Source: Loxodes magnus | Lineage: Eukaryota; Ciliophora; Karyorelictea; Loxodida; Loxodidae | DNA: 64,000 nt | Reading direction: 5' to 3' | NCBI GenBank assembly: GCA_946699065.1 | Contig: CAMPDV010002435.1 | Coordinates: forward strand, 1-64,000 | Shown here: positions 35,371 to 47,060 of the stretch, one piece after another | How positions within the stretch are numbered: position 1 is the first letter of the stretch | How the letters are laid out: every line of letters starts with the position of its first letter | Notes under the pieces: model-generated | Database searches by the model: none | What the model saw: only the letters and a program-made list of their open reading frames with translations | Told to the model about the DNA's origin: nothing | Translations under genes and position numbers: made by a program

Positions 35371-37176
35371 AATTAAGATATATCAAAAGTAAGAGTATTC
35401 TTGGAAATTATCTTATCAGACCAGAATCCTCCCATTTTCACCCATTTGTTCTAATTCTTATTCCAATAGATTTATGTCCTGATCTGAAGTATTAGACTCA
35501 ATCTCCATCATTAGGTCTGTTTAAAACAATAGAATTCTATTCTCTATCTATTACTTTTCTAACTCTTTCGTTTGTCTTTAGATAGTTAAGCTATCTGTTA
35601 GTCTTTTCTTAGTGTATCTCAAGTTCCTTCCCTCATTTTCTTAGAATTGTTATAAAACTGTTAAATCAAGTTTTTATTTTTTTGTCCTCTTGATAACCGA
35701 TTATAAATTCAAGTATGCTCGTTGGAATCTGCTCTGTAGTTTTGCCAATTTTTTTTTAATAAGGAAGAATTTTTTAAATATAGCCCAGTTTTCTTTTCTC
35801 TAATATATCTTTCAGAACATTTTTAATGTAACAATCTATTTATTTTCTTTTATTTACTTTAGAGTTAGTATCAAATTTTCGAATTTGTAATTTCCTCATA
35901 CTATTTCTTCAAGTTTGAGGTCCAGGAAGGCTTATTTTTATTAGTTATTACTGATATTTACGTTCGCAAGATTTTCTATTAGCTATTCTCTTTCTTCTTT
36001 GCATTATCTGCAATCTTCTATTATATGGATCTCATTTTCCTTTCTATAATTGCAGAATTAACATGCTTCACTCTCTATTAGATTTCTTTCTTTCATTGCT
36101 TATGCTGCTTCATTACATTTGGCCCGTAGTCTAAATAAGTAGCATATTTCCTGTTTTCTGTGTTTGTTGAATATTAGAAAGTATGGTACTCCTTGTATGA
36201 ATTGTTCCATTCATTCACTTCTATATTTTTAGCAGGTGATCATATTCTACATTCGTGTAATGGAGTTCGTATCATTATGGAACTTAATCGCTTTTTTTAA
36301 CAATATTTTTCATCTGCTTTTTTTCAGTTATCATGTATTATTATTTCATCGTTGAGCTGAAGTGCCTCCATTACCTTCCTTGAGTATGTTTCAAATATAT
36401 AGTTATTCCTCTTTGCTAATTGACATAATCATTCATCTAATGTTGATTCTTAGTTTAGAAGCAATTTTCTTCTGAACATTAACATGCGTTATAAAATATA
36501 GTATTGTAGTTTCAGGAATTGCAGTTCATTCTCCAGGATTTCGTTTTATGCGCAGAAAGGTCCATCTATTACAGCTCTTAATGATCTAGGCTGCATGACT
36601 TCCAATTTATTTAGGGAAATGTTTCCTATAGCTTCCTCTATGAATGGAATACATTCGCTTCCATAACCAAATATTTGATCTATATAGGATTTTATTATTA
36701 TAGATGCGTTATATGGAGTGATTCCTTTCTAAATTGTTAATTTGCTTAAGATTCATGCTTGGGTTTTCTGGCATTCTTAGATTGTTGATTCCAGGTGTTT
36801 TGAATATGAAATGTTTTCTTGTATCCAATGGTGCAAAAATAAATTCCTTCACTTTCTCTATTACTATTCCATTTATTGTGATTATCTCTTAATTTTGTCA
36901 TGCATTATCATTTCATATCATTTATTTTGTTTTGTCCACAATTTATAAATTATAGTGTTATGATTATTATTATAGTACATCAGTCATATCTTCTAGTTAA
37001 TCTGGATGAACTAATGCTACAATATCATCAGCATATGCTAGGGCACCTACATATCTTGCTTCTGTTCCCTGTTCCGTTTCAGTCTATATTGTAATCCCAA
37101 CTTTTTTCCTTTAGTTCATTCAGTAGTTAATTTATTATTATATTGAATAATCTCGGGGAGCAGGCACTAAAATTAG
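35341..37176 (-). mobile_element. 5'-truncated LINE: RT palm/thumb, C-terminal knuckle, 3' stem-loop
   Basis: On the minus strand, RT blocks read SACSPRLFNIIINQLLNELK, then YVGALAYADDIVALVHPDQ around 37000-37040 (active-site YADD). A thumb region with QIFGYGSECIPFIEEAIGN and LEVMQPRSLRAVIDGPF follows. The C-terminus has ACQFCNYRKENEIHIIEDC, the CX2C...HX4C knuckle typical of LINE ORF2, then a coiled-coil extension. There is a one-base frame change in an A-run between the RT blocks. The fingers and any endonuclease domain are missing: the element stops at about 37176, abutting a Cdc14-like remnant. The stem-loop (35341-35370) and a (TAAA)-like tail mark its 3' end. YADD plus YGSE plus the C-terminal knuckle is the layout of APE-type LINEs (Jockey/CR1/I-like); the exact clade cannot be told. 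Confidence 0.88.
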
Positions 37177-37790
37177 GCAAATCTCTACATTTATAAGTGC
37201 AAGACTCGATAAAAGATCATTATAGGAAATTTTCTTTTAGAATCTCAAGAAAGTATCACTTGCTATCACTCTAAGCTTTCATAGATAGTTAATGAAATAA
37301 TAAAAAATAAGACTTTTCTTATGAAAGATAAGTTTTCCAAAGTAAATAACTTATTTATCATTTTAAAGAGCTTAACAAGAATAAAGATATAAAAGCTATA
37401 GAGAAGCTTGCCTTATTTAAAAGTCAAATTTGGAAGCTATATATGCTTAGGATATTACCAAATATTATATGGATTACAGAGCTTTCTTAGTTTGCCCTTT
37501 TACAGTGATTGCTCTTAAGATTATAAAAAAAGAAGCATATTCTTATTTTAAGTTCCTAGAGTTTCCTCTCTTCAATTTTAAAGATATTCCTTTCTGAAAG
37601 AGAAATATGCTCAGCCCTTCATTGTATTTAAGAGCGGAAAAAGAGATAAAGCTGGAATAACTGAACTATAGCTAAATTTGACTAGCTAGTAGTTCTAAGA
37701 AATTAGAAAATGGAAATATTAGCAAAGTTTTCTAAGGTAGTTATAATGGAAAAATTAAAGTTTAAATATTGAAGTGCAATTAATCAAAGG
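37177..37790 (+). pseudogene. Cdc14-like phosphatase remnant 2 (N-terminal domain)
   Basis: The plus strand gives ITKYYMDYRAFLVCPFTVIA, then LKIIKKEAYSYFKFLEFPLF and NFKDIPFW. Further on come LYLRAEKEIKLEQLNYSQIW and KKLENGN. These follow the NAAFLI...VL...EEAY.PF...PFRDAS and L.GL..A...G...ENGDFNWI order of the Cdc14 N-terminal domain. No catalytic segment is present; the copy fades near 37790. Its left edge abuts the LINE, and the first bases (AATCTCTACATTTATAAGTG) recur at 56981, which fixes the family's 5' homology. Confidence 0.65.
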
Positions 37791-38169
37791 AATAAATAAG
37801 TATAACATTTATATCAATCAGATTTTAAGAAATCTTTAACTTTTATAAGATATAAACTTAATTTAAAAGACTTAAGAATTATTACATTCAATACAACTAA
37901 GCTGATTATTTTCTTTATACCACTATATATAAAAGCTATATATTTAATTATCTCTATTATTTCAATAATTAATATAAGTTATATCTATCTAATTTTTGAA
38001 CCAAAACTATTAACATTTATTTCCCGCCTAATTTATTTAGATTTTATTAAATTTTAATTTTAAAAGCAATCTTTATTTTTATATGCCTAAACAATAATTT
38101 ACCTACTTTTAATTCATATATTTAATTCCTTAATAGCTTATGCTTAAATTAAGAAGCTAATATTATCAA

Positions 38170-39130
38170 AATGTTATCTTAAATAACAAGTAGCCATGCT
38201 TATTTAATATCAAAATACTAAGATTTAACTGTAAGTCTTCATTTTTCTTCCAAGAAGGATATCTCTATAAATCTCATTTTCAATAATCAGAACCAACTTC
38301 TGCTTCCCTATATACCTTATATGGTAATGCTTTTCAACCAACTCAATTTTATTTTTCATGGACATACAGCTTAGCTTAGAAGCATCTTGCACATTCTTTT
38401 TAGAATATTTCAGGAAAACTTTTGAATTTTAAAGTTTATTGACTGATACCCAGAATCTAGGTAATAAGGTAACATCTTCCACATTTAAAGCATTTATCAC
38501 TGTTGATTATTGGAACTTTAAATTATCCTTTATTCATTTTTTAGATAGGAGATATATATTTAGTTTAGAACCTGCCAAATCAGTCATCTTGGGAACTTCT
38601 TTATTTTCCTCATAAGATTTAAGACTTTAAATTTTATTCAAATCTGCTGGAGGGAACTAACCATTACATCCCTTCTCAACAAGATGCTTTTAATAAAAAG
38701 ATAAATATGTGCCAAATACTTTTTTAAGATCATAGAGCACCGTTGAAAAATCCTAATTTTAATCGGAAGAACAAATCTATAATGCTTTTACTCCATAATT
38801 TATAAATTCAAGAGCATTATCTCCAGTGATTACTTTTCTGCTTACAAAAATATAAATATCAGGAATACATTTACTACATCAGAGCCTTTTCTTAATGTCA
38901 AAGGTCTAAATATTTTTCTTATACACTCCCACTAGCATAACGATTTTCTTCTCCAACTCCGCAAAATTTTATCCCAGAGAGTAAAAGATCTTATAATCCT
39001 GGTATTTTAAGTTAAAGTAACTACTTAAGCTTCTCCTTCTTTAGCAGAATTCAAGATGAACAAGCTCTCCAAATAAACGAGTTTCAAATTAAGGTTTAGT
39101 TTTCTCTTTATTTAAAACAGCTAGTTTCAT
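38170..39130 (-). pseudogene. unknown gene H, copy 1
   Basis: The minus strand from the ATG at 39130 reads MKLAVLNKEKTKPQFETRLF, then SSYFNLKYQDYKIFYSLGQN, NALEFINYGVKALQ and LVEKHYHIRYIGKQKL, about 310 codons. I do not recognise the family. Partial copies lie at 59165-59570 (middle part) and 61882-62163 (C-terminal part plus flank, the most similar). Compared with the 59-kb copy, the best matching frame shifts (LRKGSDVV against LRKCSDVVKC), so at least one of them is decayed. Confidence 0.45.
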
Positions 39131-39900
39131 TTCTCAGACTAATTTTTTAGAACTAGATTAAACATAGTAAGCAAACAAGTGTTTACTTTCTGTTTAGCTT
39201 TAAAAACCCTCATTTCATCAGCAGATTTCATTACTCAATTTTTTTTAAGTTCGTTAAAGCTCTTAAATAAACAATTTTTTACTTCATGTTTAACTTTAAA
39301 TTATTTAGCTACAGCAACTTATTTCATTACTTAGATTAATTTTTAAGGCTCGATCAATCTCTTAAATGAACATTTTTTTTATTTCATGTTTAACTTTCAA
39401 ACCCCTCAGTTCAGAGCATTTAAGTACTTATAGTCTTCTCTGAGTTAGATAAAACTCTTAAAGATACAAGTTAAGAATTTGGGTTAGTCTTTGTCATCTC
39501 TCATTTATTCATAAATTTCATTATTCAGACCTAGTTTTAGAGCTAGATCAAGCTCTTAAAGGTAAAAATTTGACTTAAAGTTATTTTCTCAAGTCACTCG
39601 TTTTATTATAGGTTTTCTTACACAGACTCAGTTTTAGAGCTAGATTAAGCTCTTAAAAAAATATTTGACTTAAATTTAGTTTTTCGCGTCTGTCATTTCA
39701 AAAGCTAGTTTTATTATTCAGGCTCTTTTTTGAATTAAATCAAATTCTTAAAGGCAAACATTTTAACTAAATATTAGTCTTTCGCGTCTCTATTTTTATT
39801 AGCTAGTTTCATTTCTCAGACTTAGTTTTAGAGCTAAATCAAGTTCTTTAAAAAAATCATATTTCGACTTAAGGTTTGCCTTTCTTCCCTCAGTTCAAAA
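39040..39900. repeat. degenerate satellite S, block 1
   Basis: About eight imperfect copies of a roughly 105-bp unit carry recurring words TTTCATTTCTCAGACTTA, TTTTAGAGCTAGATCAAGCTC, TTAAA and TTTGACTTAA. It is the same family as the 47-52 kb block. It starts inside or next to unknown gene H copy 1. Confidence 0.65.
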
Positions 39901-40404
39901 GCTATGTCAATTTATCATAAGTAAAAGGTAAAGTAAATAGAAGTGTAATAGGAAATAATTAAATGAAATGAGGAGATAAATTACAATCCTAGTTATTTAT
40001 AAGTAGAGTTCTTTAAGATATGCTAGCAACTAAATTAGAAACCTTTTTTTGGTGTCCCAGCTCCCTTTTTTCTAATAGGCTTTTTATGGTATTTATTATA
40101 TGGCATCTATTAGAGCTCTTCACTTCACTTATAATGACCAAATTCAGTTTTCAATTTGGTAGCTACTCCTAATATTTAGTAAACTTCACTTTAGTTACCA
40201 TTATATTTGCTTAATTTTATTATATTTATTGCATTTAGCTATTACAATTAACAGAGGATTCAAATCTATTTGGAATCGATTAAGAAATGTATTTATACCT
40301 GAGTCATTATAGTAGTGTACTCTCCGAATCTATTAAATGCTTTTTCGCATTTTTACATTACTTAAGTCTGAATATAGAGATGAGGAAGTTTCTTGAACTG
40401 TAAT

Positions 40405-41400
40405 GAAAGGAATATGTAGTATGAAAGAAAAAATAAACAAAAGCATGCGTACAATGGAAAGAAAGGTTTTACAGTCCCTATCTATGCTTTTAATGAATCC
40501 TGTTACATAGACTTGAAATGACTATCATTTGAAAACATTATGATAAAATGCTTTTTCCATTTCTAGTTTAAAATACGGAAAGAATCTATGAATTATCCAG
40601 AATCTGAATAAGAAAATTATTTTAATGCAATTGAAACTAAAAATCTTTATACTTTAGTAAGTAAAGAAGACGCTTTAGTTTTATGGAAAAAACTATGAGA
40701 ATCTAATAATGATTTCCAACTTACTTTCTATTGAGAACTTTATAGAAGAATAAATAAGAAACTAGTTTTATTAAGAAGCAATTTTACACTATAGAGACAT
40801 ACACATCTTATAAATATTCAGAGATTAACTTGAAGGATTTTAGAAATTTCTGGAAATAAAGCACACTAAATTTAGCAAGAAATATAGAAAGCATTTATCT
40901 CAAACTTAAGTTACTAATTCATTATTATAGTTTTCAAATTATTTACATTCGCTGCATTATCTTGTGAAAAGTTATCCCTATATTAGTGAAGGAAAAGGAA
41001 TTTTTAGACATATCTTCAAATGTGTCTACTATTTGGAACTTAATTAGAAATTTTTCTGATAAATTTCCTGGTAGAAATTAGTTAAGACTAATAACATACA
41101 ACTATCTACTTAAACTAATACTTTACTTCTAGTCAATAATCAGAAAAAGACTTTCGGATTAAAAATTTTCACTGGAATCTGCATAGTAAAAGAATTAATA
41201 TTTAGATAAAGCACATCGAATTAGGTAGAGCTATAAGTAGAATAAAAAGAAAGCTTTAGAAGCGATGATGAAAAGTAAGAAGATATAAGAAACCAAATGA
41301 GAAGAGAAGGCTGACATTAATAAACTTAAACTTATATAAATGTAGTATCTGAAGTAAATAAGAAGCTTCATACAAAAACTCTTTAATTAAAGCGAAACAT
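40405..41400 (+). repeat. dispersed repeat X, copy 2
   Basis: Related to 10205-10700 in the same orientation. The central part (40690-41190) is absent from copy 1. I see no recognisable protein. Confidence 0.6.
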
Positions 41401-42076
41401 TATTATAAGTTAAATAAAAAGGGTTAGTTTATTATATTTTTTCAGTATTCTTTGAGATATCTTTTTAAAATTTTAGAACTTCTTTCTGCACTTGAATAGT
41501 AATAGATAGTCTTCTGCATCCAAAAAGAATATAGGATAGAATATAATGTTTTATATAATCACATAAAGTTCTTGCTTAAATAGCAAAAGCATAAATAATT
41601 AAAGAAATCTATCATAGAGATCTAAAAATGAAATATAAATTGATTTCTATTTATTGGATATGGATAAAGCATCTAGAATTATTTAAATAAATGTTTATTT
41701 ACACTAAATATAAAAGATACTAGCATTAATATTATCCTACTTAGTTATTTAAACAATAAGCATCTAGTAAGCATTATAACTAAATATCTATTTACTACTA
41801 ACAAATATAAATAATAAACACTAATTAATAAATAAATAATCTTAACTAAATAGTCTTAATAGCTACTAATAATAACTATTATATATAGAATTAACTAACT
41901 AACTTTTAGTTAAAGTATTAACTAAATGCTAATATTTAATTAATAAATTAACTACTTTATTTTAGAAATTAACATCATAAAAGTAACTATCTTCCTTATT
42001 ATTATTTAAACAATATTAAATTATTATTAAATATTAAATCTTAAATCTTATTATCATTCTATTAACATTTATAAAA
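41401..42076. other. AT-rich upstream region of gene B
   Basis: It is very rich in AACTAA/TTAACTAA words between about 41690 and 41990, without a fixed period. It presumably holds the promoter of gene B, but no site can be named. Confidence 0.4.
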
Positions 42077-45004
42077 ATGTCACAACCAACTTAGTATAAT
42101 CGAAAAGGACTCTAATTATTAGAAGAGGGAAATTATCTTTAAGCTATTGAGTATTTCAATATAGCTTTAATATTAGATCCTAATTATGCAGCTGTATATA
42201 ATAACTAAGGATTGGCATTGGAAAAGTTAGGGAAATATTAAGAAGCGATTTAGAGCTATAATGTAGCTCTTAAACTAGACCCTAATGATGCAGCTGCACA
42301 TAATAACAAAGGATTAGCATTGGAAAAGTTAGGGAAATACTAAGAAGCTATTTAGAGCTATGATGTAGCTCTTAAACTAGACCCTAATGATGTAACTGTA
42401 CATTGTAACAAAGGATCAGCATTGGTAAAGTTAGGGAAATGCTAAGAAGCTATTTAGAGCTATGATGTAGCTCTTAAACTAGACCCTAATGATGCACTTG
42501 TACATAATAACAAAGGATTGGCATTGAAAAAGTTAGGGAAATACTAAGAAGCTATTTAGAGCTATAATGTAGCTCTTAAACTAGACCCTAATAATGCACT
42601 TGTACATAATAACAAAGGATCAGCATTGGAAAAGTTAGGGAAATACTAAGAAGCTATTTAGAGCTATGATGTAGCTCTTAAACTAGACCCTAATAATGCA
42701 ACTGTACATTGTAACAAAGGATTGACATTGATAAAGTTAGGGAAATACTAAGAAACGATTTAGAACTATGATATAGCTCTTAAACTAGACCCTAATGATG
42801 CAACTGCACATAATAACAAAGGATTGACATTGGTAAAGTTAGGGAAATACTAAGAAGCGATTTAGAGCTATAATGTAGCTCTTAAACTAGACCCTAATAA
42901 TGCAACTGTACATAATAACAAAGGATTGGCATTGAAAAAGTTAGGGAAATACTAAGAAGCGATTTAGAGCTATGATGTAGCTCTTAAACTAGACCCTAAT
43001 AATGCAGTTGCACATGGTAACAAAGGATCAGCATTGGAAAAGTTAGGGAAATACTAAGAAGCGATTTAGAGCTATGATGTAGCTCTTAAACTAGACCCTA
43101 ATAATGCAACTGTACATGGTAACAAAGGATCAGCATTGGAAAAGTTAGGGAAAGACTAAGAAGCGATTTAGAGCTATAATGTAGCTCTTAAACTAGACCC
43201 TAATAATGCAGCTGTACATAATAACAAAGGATCGGTATTGGAAAAGTTAGGGAAAGACTAAGAAGCGATTTAGAGCTATGATGTAGCTCTTAAACTAGAC
43301 CCTAATAATGCACTTGTACATAATAACAAAGGATCGGTATTGGAAAAGTTAGGGAAAGACTAAGAAGCGATTTAGAGCTATGATGTAGCTCTTAAACTAG
43401 ACCCTAATAATGCAACTGTACATTGTAACAAAGGATTGACATTGATAAAGTTAGGGAAATACTAAGAAGCGATTTAGAGCTATGATATAGCTCTTAAACT
43501 AGACCCTAATAATGCAACTTTACATGGTAACAAAGCATTGACATTGATAAAGTTAGGGAAATACTAAGAAGCGATTTAAAGCATTAACAAAGCTATTCAG
43601 CTAAATTCTATTCTCCCAGAATTTTACTAACATAAAGCTTATTCACTTTATTAGCTAAGTAATTTTTCTGAAGCAATCTAGTGTCTTAACACAGCTATTT
43701 AGCTTAATTCAAATTATGCAGTAGCTTATTACTACAAAGGTTTATCTTTGTAAGCTTTAAACAAAACTAAGGAATCTCTCTAATATTTTATTGAAGCTAA
43801 CAAAATAGACCCCTAGTTTAAAATTCCCTAAATAGATAATGATTCTTTAGATATATAATAATAAAATTGCATTACTATAGATCATATATGACAGCTTTTA
43901 TATTAAAATGGTGCTGGTTATGATAATAATTCTAAAATTAGAATATTGAACTATAGAATCTTAATTCCTAATATTGCATTTCTAGATAGCTTATAAGAAT
44001 TAGCTAAAGATTAGTACGGAATTGTCTATCTTATTACTAACGAGGGATATAGTTATGCTCTTAAGCAATTTAACTCAAAGTCTGATCAATAGAAATTAAT
44101 AGATTAGTTCTATTATGAGTGCAAAGAACTTCTATTAATAAATAGTTCAAGAGTTTAAAGACTTACAGGAGTTGCTATTGATACTTAAGAACAAGGAAGT
44201 TACTATTTATGCCTTTTAACTGATTTAGAGTTTAAAGCAAGTTTATTATAATCAATTTAGACTAAGTAGCTATTCAAAGAAAGTTAAATAGGATCTCCTT
44301 TAAGATATTACTAGAAACTAAATTTACTTAGTTAAATAGCAGAAGGATTAAAGGCTATTCACTCTAGAAACTTAATACATAAAGAACTAAAATCTCTAAA
44401 TATTCTACTAGATAAGAAATATTAACCCAAAATAGTTATTTTAGGATTATTCGATTCGACTCATTGGTTAACAACAATAGAATAAAGAGGATTACATTAA
44501 TGAATGGCTCCTGAATAATTTGAGTAATAAGTTACTTAAAAGAGCGACATCTGATCTTTAGGTTGTATCGGAGTGGAGATATTTAATGAAGAAATGGTTT
44601 ATCCAAATATAAATGAATAAGAATAACTAAAATAAATAGTTTATATTAATAAAATGATTCCTATGTTTTCAAACGAAATACTATAAGAACCTGAATTAAC
44701 TGATCTATTTTACAGATGCTTAGCTTTCGACCAGAACATTAGACCTGATATAGATTATTTTATAAATTAGATAGAAAGATTAAAATAAAAGTTAAATCCA
44801 TAAAGATAAGATGGAGATATAAGTTAGTAGGGTCAAACTAAAAAAATGAAGTAAGAATAAAGTATAAAATAATAAAGTTAAGGTTAAGTTTTTTTATTAG
44901 AGGAAGACTCATAAGAATTCAAGTTTGAAAGTTTAAAAATAAGTAAGATGGAGGAGAAAAAGAGTTGAAGGGAGAAACTTTATATAAACGATATAATTTT
45001 ATAA
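42077..45004 (+). CDS. TPR-pseudokinase gene B, intact
   Basis: The 975-residue frame from the ATG at 42077 (MSQPTQYNRKGLQLLEEGNY) to TAA at 45002-45004 is unbroken. About 15 TPRs (LEKLGKYQEAIQSYDVALKL, DPNNA) cover residues 5 to about 575. A linker has IDHIWQLLYQNGAG. The kinase fold spans about 640-900: YGIVYLIT near 646, YALKQF near 660, NLIHKELKSLNILLD (His 768), VILGLFDSTHWL, HQWMAPEQFEQ (Trp 809) and KSDIWSLGCIG (Trp 826). The HRD Asp is Glu and DFG is reduced to LG, so it is a predicted pseudokinase; the ATP-anchoring Lys is kept. The Trp in SDIW, HQW and the KKSW tail are TGA, while THW uses TGG. Homology with paralogues C and D stops at the TAA (KLYINDIIL), the best evidence that TAA also terminates. 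The ATG is preceded by AAAA. Confidence 0.92.
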
Positions 45005-45239
45005 GTTCTTTATGAAAGTTAATAAACTAATTTAAGTTTCTATATTTATAGTATTTGTAACTTTATTGAAATAAATATTCTATAGTAACTTTATAAAATA
45101 GATAAATAAATGAAGAGGTTGAGACATAATTAGATAGAAAGAAGATAAATTAGAGTTATTATTTTATAAGCAAAAGAAAGTAGTTAAGGTATTTGAAAAT
45201 AATAAGAAAAGACTTATATAATTGTCTATTATATATAAA

Positions 45240-46790
45240 ATAGTTGGTTATAAACTTAACGGAGTATTTTTATTTACCAATTTAGTATAACTTAGACTTT
45301 TATACTGATTAAACTTAGTTTACAGAAAGCTCTATGTTCCATCAAACAAAATTTATCTATATTATTCAGAGCAGTAGCTAATCCCAAGTTACTATATCAG
45401 GCACTCTATTAACTAAATTTATTAAAAGATTATCCTTATCAAGCTCTATATTTCAATCTTCACCATAATTTACACTTTTAATTAGCAGGTATTTCAAACC
45501 ACTTATTTCTACCTTAAAATTGATGAAGCATTATTTCCTTCTTATTAATCTGATATTAATCAATTAATAGAAATGCTAAAGGTAATTCTTTATTTAGATC
45601 ATTTATACTGGGATTCAAGTGCAACTTAGTCTACAGATATGCATTATGCTTATTAGGGAACTTATTTAAACCATTTTAATCCTTTTTTTGCTCGCTTAAT
45701 AAATGTCTTATGCACAGTTTTATTTCAAGCTTAGATGATATACTTTAGAGTTTTATTCATCTTACATCTTGAAATAGAAAAAGAATAGCTTTGTCTTCTT
45801 AGTTGCAATTATAAGGTGATTGTTCTGAAGGGAAAGTATAAATTATACTCCTATTTTAAGTTCCCAAAGCCTTCTCTCTTAAATTTATTAGATATTTATT
45901 TCTGAGGATATACGTATAATTTTCCGCTTCTATATTGTATCTAATGAGTGAAAAAATTGATAAAAATAGGATTGTTTAACTATTCCAAGTTCGATTTGTC
46001 CAGCCGTTAGTTTTTTGTAAAGATAGAAAATGGAATATTATTTAAAATAATCCAAGTAATTATATGGCTTTTTATAGTCATTATGAGACTAGTTTCGATT
46101 TAAATGGTGTAAGTTGCTTTATTTATAGTAGGAAATATACACTCCTAAAGACGATGTAGTGATATTAAAGAAAAGAGAATTATAATAGCAATAAGACTAA
46201 TAACGAGCAATACTATGGAAACCTAATTTTACTATTCAGGGATAAAAGGAATGGAATAAAGCATCATTACTTAAAAGTTTTGTTTATAGAATTTCTTTTT
46301 AAGATTATAGATGCAAGGCTTTCTGAAAATTACGGAGAATATGTATTTATCTTAGTAAAATAGCTATAGTAATAAACTGAAAAATAAGTAAATACAACAC
46401 CAACTTTTGTATCATACTTTACATTAATATGCTCAAAAGAAGCTTTTTAATTTAATATGCTGCCAGCTCTATATTAGGTATCTTTCATTAGTTTTTAGTA
46501 GTAAATAGAGATGATGCGCTAAACTATTTTCTTTAGAATATAGTTATGTTGTTAAAACACAAAACTGACAAAACTTCGCTTAAAACTTGAGAAAATTTAG
46601 TAGAAACAATTTATTACAAAGAGAAGCTTACGAAAATTCCTTAACTTTTGAGTAAAAAATTATATCACAATTTGGAGACAAATGCTATGTAGAAAAACTA
46701 AGTAAAAGAAAAAGCAAACTAAAACTTTGCCTGTTGAATACTACTCTGAAAACTTAAGTTTTTTTCTTAGTAGTAGAAAGACAAAAAGGT
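45240..46790 (+). pseudogene. Cdc14-like phosphatase remnant 3
   Basis: The best segment, 45785-46060, is open for about 90 codons: LCLLSCNYKVIVLKGKYKLY, SYFKFPKPSLLNLL, YNFPLLYCIQWVKKLIKIGL, FNYSKFDLSS and VKIENGILFKII. This follows the Cdc14 N-terminal domain in order (FLI..Y.VIVL...AY..F, TLLDCLRGL..A...GLFDF.TFD, VENGDFNWI). Then PKDDVVVILKKRE matches the SPEDY..YFKK segment near 46150. No HCxxGxxR site is recognisable. A coiled-coil tail near 46620-46760 is shared with remnant 4. It lies just downstream of gene B on the same strand. Confidence 0.65.
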
Positions 46791-46799
46791 GTTATAAAA

Positions 46800-47060
46800 A
46801 CTAGATAAAAATAATGATTCTATTGAGTGTAATACCAAAGCTTTACAGAAAAATCCTAGTGATGTAACTGCCTACAACACAAAGGGTTAAATTTAGAAAA
46901 TTAATGAAAATTTGTTGAACCTAATGATTGCTGAGACAAGGGAATTTAAATTGATTCAAAGATAAGAATATCTCCCACTAAAAAGGGATTTGCTTTGCTA
47001 ATAATGGAAAACATAACGATTCTACTAGTGCTAAAACATGACTATACAACTCGATCTTAC
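46800..47060 (+). pseudogene. decayed TPR remnant
   Basis: The plus strand reads NNDSIECNTKALQKNPSDVT then AYNTKG, a clear TPR resembling YEEAIECFDKAIGLDPYDVT in the gene at the right edge. A further weak unit (KHNDST..., TIQLDLT) follows in shifting frames. The degenerate satellite begins directly after it. Confidence 0.55.

Noticed and set aside
41690-41990. CTAA/TTAAC-rich stretch resembling the mini-intron array
   Set aside because: The spacing between motifs is irregular, not 3 nt, and the borders are not consistently GT...AG on either strand.
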